Shown here: positions 44,875 to 49,941 of the stretch, piece by piece
How the letters are laid out: every line of letters begins with the position of its first letter
How positions within the stretch are numbered: position 1 is the first letter of the stretch
Origin: Myxococcales bacterium
GTDB lineage: Bacteria > Myxococcota > Myxococcia > Myxococcales > Myxococcaceae
DNA length: 49,941 bases
Direction: 5' to 3'
NCBI GenBank assembly: GCA_003153055.1
Contig: PMBV01000082.1
Location: 1-49,941, forward strand
Notes under the pieces: model-generated
Told to the model about the DNA's origin: nothing
What the model saw: only the letters and a program-made list of their open reading frames with translations
Databases searched by the model: none
Translations under genes and position numbers: made by a program

Positions 44875-45861
44875 ATGGACACCCCCGCCGTCCTCAAGCC
44901 GCTGAAGACCTGGAGCCACCTCGCCGCCCGCCGCCGCAAGCCGAGCGAGTATGAGATTGTCTCGACCAACCTCCACCACACCACAGACAACCCCGACGCG
45001 CCGTTCGAGCTCGACCCGAACTTCCCCATGGCGCAGTGGTTCAAGCAGCACCGCAACGCGAGCCCGCTCACCCACGCAGACTGGAACGCGTTTCGCGACC
45101 CCGATGAGATTGTCTACCGCACGTACAACATGCTGCAAGACGGGCAGGAGACCTACGTCTTCGGTCTGTTCGACCAGTTCTCGGCCCGGGGCCACGACTC
45201 CATGCTCGAGCGCACCTGGGCCGGCAGCCTGGCTCGGCTGTACACCCCGGGGCGCTACCTGTTCCACGCGCTCCAGATGGGCTCGGCGTACCTGACCCAA
45301 ATCGCCCCGTCGTCGACCATCTCGAACTGCGCCGCCTACCAGACGGCCGACTCGCTGCGCTGGCTCAGCCACACGGCCTACCGCACCAAGGAGCTGTCGA
45401 AGACCTTCGATGGTCTGGGCTTCGGCATCGACGAGCGCCGCACCTGGGAGACCGACCCGGTTTGGCAGGGCTTCCGCGAGCTGGTCGAGAAGGCGCTGGT
45501 CGCCTACGACTGGGGCGAGAGCTTCGTCGCCCTGAACCTGGTGGCCCGGCCGGCGGTCGAGGAGGCCGTGCTCCGGGCACTGGGCCAGGCTGGTCGGCAC
45601 AGCGGCGACACGCTGCTGGGGCTTCTGACCGACGCGCAGCTCGCCGATGGGCAGCGGCACCGGCGCTGGGCCAGCGCTCTGGTGAAGATGTCGCTCGAGA
45701 CGTCCACCAATCGTCAGGTGCTGGTCGACTGGGTGAAGAAGTGGGCGCCTTTGGGTGACGCGGCCATCGAGGCCTACTGCGCGGTGCTCCCCGATGGGGC
45801 CCAAGCCGCGGCTCAGGCGAAGGATGCCGCGCAGGCCTTCCGCCGCAGCCTCAGCTTGTGA
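44875..45861 (+). CDS. tmoE: toluene monooxygenase hydroxylase beta subunit
   Basis: 328 residues, the size of TmoE. ARRRKPSEYEIVSTNLHH, PDEIVYRTYNMLQDGQETYV and ALNLVARPAVEEAVLRALG are typical of beta subunits of the four-component monooxygenases. The fold is like that of the alpha subunit but lacks the metal ligands, and it supplies structure to the hydroxylase dimer. It starts 18 bp after tmoD and ends 8 bp before tmoF. The last 30 residues are Ala-rich. Confidence 0.93.
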   Translation: MDTPAVLKPLKTWSHLAARRRKPSEYEIVSTNLHHTTDNPDAPFELDPNFPMAQWFKQHRNASPLTHADWNAFRDPDEIVYRTYNMLQDGQETYVFGLFDQFSARGHDSMLERTWAGSLARLYTPGRYLFHALQMGSAYLTQIAPSSTISNCAAYQTADSLRWLSHTAYRTKELSKTFDGLGFGIDERRTWETDPVWQGFRELVEKALVAYDWGESFVALNLVARPAVEEAVLRALGQAGRHSGDTLLGLLTDAQLADGQRHRRWASALVKMSLETSTNRQVLVDWVKKWAPLGDAAIEAYCAVLPDGAQAAAQAKDAAQAFRRSLSL

Positions 45862-45869
45862 GCTAAGCC

Positions 45870-46877
45870 ATGAGCCACACCATCCACATCGAGGGCGGGG
45901 GCAGTTTCGTCGTCTCCGCCGATGAGCCGAGTCTGCTTCGGGGTGCTTTGCGGGCCGGCGTGGGCTTCCCTCACGAATGCAGCGTGGGTGGCTGTGGCGG
46001 TTGCCGCTTCGAGTTGCTTGAGGGAGAGGTGGCGCCCCTGTGGGAGGGCGCTCCGGGCCTCTCCGCGAAGGACCGGAAGCGCGGGAAGCAATTGGCCTGT
46101 CAGTCCCGGCCGCTCACCGACTGCCGAATCAGGGTGCGGCCTGGAGACGAGTACCGGCCCAAGGTGCCACCCCGGCGGCTCTCCGCCACGCTGACCGGGC
46201 GCCGGGCGCTGACGTCCGACATGGCCGAGCTCACCCTGCGCACTGAAGCGACGGCCGAGTTCCTTCCCGGGCAGTATGCGTTGCTCGAGCTCCCCGGCGT
46301 CACCGGCGCGCGGGCCTATTCGATGAGCAACCTGGCCAACGCCGTTGGTGTCTGGCAATTCATCATTCGCAGAGTGGCGGGCGGGGCGGGCAGCGGCGCG
46401 CTCGTCGAAGGGCTGGCCGTGGGTGACACCGTCGAGCTCGATGGGCCGTACGGTCTGGCTTACCTGAGGCCTGACAGCGTGCTCGATGTGGTGTGCATCG
46501 CGGGAGGCTCTGGCCTGGCGCCGATGTTGTCGGTGGCTCGGGCCGCGCTGGCCGAAGGCTCCTCCCGTCGGGTGGAGTTCTTCCATGGCGTCCGCACCAC
46601 CGACGACTTGTGCGCTCGCCCGATGCTCGAGGCCCTGCCCGGTTTCGGGGAGCGGCTCCGGCTTCACCCGGTCGTCTCGGTCCCCAGGCCCGACGACGGG
46701 TGGACGGGGGCCCGCGGCTTCGTCCACGAGCAGCTCGCTTCGACCCTTGAGCGGCCGCTGCCGAGCCATGACTTCTATTTCGCCGGACCGGCCCCGATGA
46801 TTCAGGCCGTTCAGGAGCTCCTGATGGTTCAACACCAGGTGCCGTTCACGCAGATCCACTTCGATCGCTTCGTTTGA
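45870..46877 (+). CDS. tmoF: toluene monooxygenase NADH:ferredoxin reductase
   Basis: 335 residues. A plant-type [2Fe-2S] domain with ECSVGGCGGC (Cys-x4-Cys-x2-Cys) and a fourth Cys in LACQS fills the first 90 residues. The FAD domain has RAYSMSN and the NAD(P)H domain GGSGLAPML and FYFAGPAPM. It takes hydride from NADH and passes single electrons to the Rieske protein. Last structural gene; 136 bp separate it from the regulator gene. Confidence 0.94.
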   Translation: MSHTIHIEGGGSFVVSADEPSLLRGALRAGVGFPHECSVGGCGGCRFELLEGEVAPLWEGAPGLSAKDRKRGKQLACQSRPLTDCRIRVRPGDEYRPKVPPRRLSATLTGRRALTSDMAELTLRTEATAEFLPGQYALLELPGVTGARAYSMSNLANAVGVWQFIIRRVAGGAGSGALVEGLAVGDTVELDGPYGLAYLRPDSVLDVVCIAGGSGLAPMLSVARAALAEGSSRRVEFFHGVRTTDDLCARPMLEALPGFGERLRLHPVVSVPRPDDGWTGARGFVHEQLASTLERPLPSHDFYFAGPAPMIQAVQELLMVQHQVPFTQIHFDRFV

Positions 46878-47013
46878 CGCCGAGCGTCGTGACGAGAAGC
46901 TGTAGAAATCGAACGTCCGGTGAGGGTTGAGCGAGTCTGCCTGCGGTAGGCTGGGGTTTCGACGCACCTCCTCCAGACCCCGGCGGCTCAAGCCTCATCA
47001 CCAGGCAGGCGAC

Positions 47014-48777
47014 ATGAGCAGCAGTACCACCAAGAAGCCCGCGGCAGCTCGTTCGCCCGGTGGCAAAGCAGCCAAGACGCAGCCAGAGGTCATCAAACTC
47101 CCAGACATTCAAGACCTGGCCAAGCGGCTGCGGTTCGCGCCCCAGCAAGGTCGCATCTGGCTCGATGACCAGCGAATGATGCTGATGCACATCAGCTCAC
47201 TGGGGGTGTTGCGACAGGAGCTCATCGAGAGCCTGGGTAAGGAAGCGGCCCGAGGGTTGATTACTCGCCTCGGGTACCAGGCCGGAGCGCGGGACGCCGA
47301 GATGACTCGCAAGGTTCGCGCCGGCTCGAATACCTATGACGACTTCCTGGCCGGGCCGCAGCTGGTGTCGCTCGAGGGCATCGTGCACTGCGAGCCGATT
47401 GGTCTGGAAATCGACGTGGAGCGAGGGCGCTACTACGGCGCCTTCTACCTGGTGGACTGCGCTGAGGCTGAGGCGCACATCGCCAGCTATGGCATCGGCA
47501 ACGAGTCGGTGTGTTGGATGCTGGTCGGCTACGCCTGTGGCTTCACCAGCACCTTCATGGGCCGGCCGATTCTCTGGAGGGAGGTCGAGTGCCGGAGCAT
47601 GGGCCACGAGAAGTGCCGGGTGGTGGGCAAGCCGGTGGAGGAGTGGGAGGGCGCGGAGGACGACCTGCGCTTCGTGAAGATTGGCGATTTCGTGAAGTGG
47701 GCCACGGAGACCCCTTCGGCGCAGTCATCGGCGAACCGGCTCGCCGCGCCGGTGTCGGCTCACGAGAACCGCTTCGGCATGGTGGGCATCTCGAGCGGCT
47801 TCAACATGGTCTGCCACATGGTGCAGAAGGCCGCGCCGACGGAGGCGACGGTGCTGTTCCTCGGGGAGAGCGGGGTGGGGAAGGAGATTTTCGCCAACAA
47901 CCTGCACCGGCAGAGCCTGCGCGGTGACGGGCCCTTCGTGGCGGTGAACTGCGCGTCGATTCCCGAGCACCTGATGGAGTCGGAGCTCTTCGGCGTCGAG
48001 AAGGGCGGCTTCACCGGAGCGGTGGCCTCGCGCCCGGGCCGCTTCGAGCGGGCCCACGGGGGGACGCTGTTCCTCGATGAGATTGGGACCTTGAGCTACA
48101 CGGCGCAGGGGAAGCTGTTGCGCGCGCTCCAGCAGGGGGAGATCGAGCGGGTGGGTGACACGCGGACACGGAAGATTGACGTGCGGGTCGTCGCCGCCAC
48201 CAACGTGAACCTCCGCGAGGCGGTGAAGGGCGGCACGTTTCGAGAAGACCTCTTCTTTCGCCTCAACGTCTTCCCCATCAAGGTGCCCCCGCTGCGTGAC
48301 CGCCGCGACGACATTCCCCTGATGATGAACTGGTTGCTCCAGCGCTTCACCAAGAAGCACCGGAAGGTCATCACCGGCTTCCGCGAGCGGGCGGTGAGTG
48401 CGCTGTTCAACTACGACTGGCCGGGGAACGTGCGTGAGCTCGAGAATATGATCGAGCGGGCCGTCATCCTCGCGGAAGATGGCGGCTCGTTGGACCTCTG
48501 CCACCTCTTCACGTCGGGAGAGGAGCTGGACTCCTCGTCGTTCGTGCTGCGGAGGAACGGCAACATCGTGCTCGAGCCCGACCGGGTGTCACCGGTGCTC
48601 GAGGTAGCGCCTGCGCCCGCCGACATTCAGGGGCTGGCCGAGGCCGAGGAGGCGATGCTGCGGGCGGCGGTGGTGAAGGCCAAAGGCAACCTCTCCGGGG
48701 CGGCGCGGATCCTCGGTATCAGCCGACCGAAGTTGGCGTACCGGTTGCGCAAGTACGAGATCAGCCCAGCGAAGTGA
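47014..48777 (+). CDS. XylR/DmpR-type sigma-54 activator of the tmo operon
   Basis: 587 residues. After a disordered basic start come the aromatic-sensing XylR_N/V4R region (about 45-225), an AAA+ domain (Walker A GESGVGKE at 284-291, loop GGFTGA 331-336, Walker B FLDEIG with Asp355) and a Fis-type helix-turn-helix at the C-terminus ([20 protein letters not shown]). The zinc ligands known from MopR are all present (Cys167, Glu190, Cys193, Cys201). It should bind an aromatic inducer directly and drive the sigma-54 promoter at 42310. The GAFTGA loop reads GGFTGA here. Confidence 0.93.
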   Translation: MSSSTTKKPAAARSPGGKAAKTQPEVIKLPDIQDLAKRLRFAPQQGRIWLDDQRMMLMHISSLGVLRQELIESLGKEAARGLITRLGYQAGARDAEMTRKVRAGSNTYDDFLAGPQLVSLEGIVHCEPIGLEIDVERGRYYGAFYLVDCAEAEAHIASYGIGNESVCWMLVGYACGFTSTFMGRPILWREVECRSMGHEKCRVVGKPVEEWEGAEDDLRFVKIGDFVKWATETPSAQSSANRLAAPVSAHENRFGMVGISSGFNMVCHMVQKAAPTEATVLFLGESGVGKEIFANNLHRQSLRGDGPFVAVNCASIPEHLMESELFGVEKGGFTGAVASRPGRFERAHGGTLFLDEIGTLSYTAQGKLLRALQQGEIERVGDTRTRKIDVRVVAATNVNLREAVKGGTFREDLFFRLNVFPIKVPPLRDRRDDIPLMMNWLLQRFTKKHRKVITGFRERAVSALFNYDWPGNVRELENMIERAVILAEDGGSLDLCHLFTSGEELDSSSFVLRRNGNIVLEPDRVSPVLEVAPAPADIQGLAEAEEAMLRAAVVKAKGNLSGAARILGISRPKLAYRLRKYEISPAK

Positions 48778-48979
48778 GCCGGTCCATCTCGGGCCAGCTC
48801 ACGGGAGCTCAGGGAGGAAGATCGAACCGCTGAACCGAAGTGACGTCCTCATGGCGGTCGGGCCGAAGCGAGGCCAGGGAGGCGCCGCACGTTGAACCAC
48901 CCGAGCGGCAGGTCCATCCGCACGCGCCGCTGCGTGCGTGAAGCAGCCAGGCTCTGACCGCGGAGGACGTCTGCGCGCG

Positions 48980-49216
48980 ATGAGCACGAAAGACCCCTCC
49001 GGCAACCCCGCCGCCGACGTGCCCACCCCGTGCCGGTGGTGGACGAGCGGGTGCAGACCGACACGTACCTGGCCTGCGTCATTCTCTCGGAGACGCTCGG
49101 ACACCTGCTGGACAGCTTCGTCAGGGACTACCTGGTGGAGCGGATGGCGATGTTGATGAGCCACCGGTTGATCAACGGGTACTACCCCCGGCTCGGGCTC
49201 GACAAGTCGTTCCACA
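48980..49216 (+). pseudogene. truncated, frameshifted gene of unknown function
   Basis: From ATG 48980 one frame codes for about 17 residues (MSTKDPSGNPAADVPTP) up to a CCCC run (49026-49029); the coding signal then moves to the next frame with DERVQTDTYLACVILSE and YLVERMAMLMSHRLINGYY. One added C joins them. The high-GC3 coding stops at about 49215, exactly at the stop codon of the convergent esterase, and the frame then runs antisense through that gene. So its 3' end seems lost. No family recognised. Confidence 0.4.
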
Positions 49217-49941
49217 TCAGAACTGGCTCAGGAAGGACCACACCTCCGCCGGCACCCAGGAGTTGTTCTTCCCGGAGTCCGTCGGCGACGGGGTGTGGCC
49301 GCCGTCGTACGGGCACCAGCGGACCGGGTGCCCCTCCGAGCAGCCCTTGTAGTTCGTGCAGACGTGGCCACCGCTGGGCGCCTTGGGGAGGGTCTCGACG
49401 GTGCAGCCGGCGGTCTTCGCCATGTAGTCGCTCGTCATCCCCTGCCCGCTGCCGTCATTGCCGAGGGTGGAGATCCAGGCGGTCGGCTCGCACGCGGAGG
49501 GCGTGGGGAGGCCTCCGGCGGAGTGGATGATGGCGACCCGGAACACGTTCGGGAGCTTGCAGGCGAGCGTGATCCCCATCGCGCCGCCCTGGCTGAACCC
49601 CTCCACCATCAGCCGCGTCGTGTCGATACACAGGTCGGCCTCGATCTGCTTGAGCATGTCGTCGACGAGCTTCGTGTCCGCATCGGCGGACCAGAGCCCG
49701 CCCACCGCGTCCGGCGCCGCGAAGATGGTGGTCCCATTCGAGAGATCATAGATCCCGAAGTATCCCGGGGCGACCTGACTCCCGTTGCCGCCGGCCCCGT
49801 GGAACCCGAGGATGAGCCGGTACGGGTGCTTGTTGTCGTAGTTCGCTGGGAGCCGCAGCAAGTACTGACGGGACTTCCCGCCGCTCTGGATGGTGTTGTA
49901 GTTCGCGGCCGCGGTGCTGTTCTTCAGCGTCGGCGTCTTGC
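49217..49941 (-). CDS. esterase of the feruloyl esterase/PHB depolymerase type (5' end outside window)
   Basis: The frame is open to the right edge; about 241 C-terminal residues are seen. LILGFHGAGGNGSQ is the oxyanion-hole strand, GFSQGGAMG the nucleophile elbow (GxSxG), and DGGHTPSP near the end carries the likely catalytic His. Cys pairs (ADLCIDT, VCTNYKGCSEGH) suggest a secreted protein. Related LpqC-like enzymes cut feruloyl esters of plant wall polymers or polyhydroxybutyrate. The plant-wall enzymes elsewhere in the window favour the former, weakly. Confidence 0.8.
   Translation of the reverse strand, partial: KTPTLKNSTAAANYNTIQSGGKSRQYLLRLPANYDNKHPYRLILGFHGAGGNGSQVAPGYFGIYDLSNGTTIFAAPDAVGGLWSADADTKLVDDMLKQIEADLCIDTTRLMVEGFSQGGAMGITLACKLPNVFRVAIIHSAGGLPTPSACEPTAWISTLGNDGSGQGMTSDYMAKTAGCTVETLPKAPSGGHVCTNYKGCSEGHPVRWCPYDGGHTPSPTDSGKNNSWVPAEVWSFLSQF

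Overview
The window is very GC-rich, packed with genes and biased to G/C at third codon positions. It carries many lipobox-bearing surface proteins, Cys-rich CGDG/CDDGN repeat proteins, an ECF sigma/anti-sigma pair and stand-alone sensor kinases. Together these point to a myxobacterium (Myxococcota, probably Cystobacterineae). That assignment is inferred from gene content; no rRNA or other marker is present.

Layout. 1-5.4 kb: the end of an ArnT/PMT-type glycosyltransferase, a Cys-rich lipoprotein, a small membrane protein in an operon with an ECF sigma factor and its zinc anti-sigma factor, and a lipoprotein prolyl oligopeptidase. 5.6-8.5 kb: a GH9-CBM3 cellulase lipoprotein coupled by ATGA to a flavin-reductase-like gene. 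9.0-26.2 kb: a pectin/galacturonate regulon. It holds a porin, a GH28 pectinase and a multidomain CE8 pectinesterase in one operon; KDG kinase and uronate isomerase in a second; KDPG aldolase, a hexuronate MFS transporter and altronate dehydratase in a third; and a FadR-type GntR regulator. An identical 18-bp sequence that embeds a TTGACA -35 box precedes all three operons, so one regulator, most likely the adjacent GntR protein, probably controls them. Tagaturonate reductase (UxaB) is the one step not found here.

26-42 kb is a mosaic: a 2OG-Fe(II) oxygenase-like protein, small His-rich and frameshifted genes, a 1.1-kb gene-free stretch with two strong palindromes and copies of a dispersed repeat, a fibro-slime/Cys-repeat surface lipoprotein broken by one frameshift, a histidine kinase, a molybdopterin oxidoreductase divergent from an AraC regulator, a truncated DUF3427-type PLD/helicase remnant, a metallophosphoesterase, DNA polymerase II, and a histidine kinase with a periplasmic solute-binding domain.

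42.2-48.8 kb is a complete toluene-4-monooxygenase-type system, tmoABCDEF. It is preceded by a textbook sigma-54 promoter (GG-N10-GC) with two upstream palindromes at enhancer distance and followed by a XylR/DmpR-type regulator. It looks like a self-contained aromatic-hydrocarbon oxidation cassette in a myxobacterial background. The hydroxylase keeps all six diiron ligands but has Phe at position 180. The regulator keeps the zinc site of the aromatic sensor domain but has hydrophobic residues where phenol sensors have His and Trp.

The right edge holds a frameshifted, truncated fragment abutting an esterase of the feruloyl esterase/PHB depolymerase type. Three separate genes become intact if one base is added to a short C/G run, which suggests uncorrected homopolymer errors in the assembly, although real decay is not excluded. 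No tRNA, rRNA, CRISPR array or intact insertion sequence was seen.
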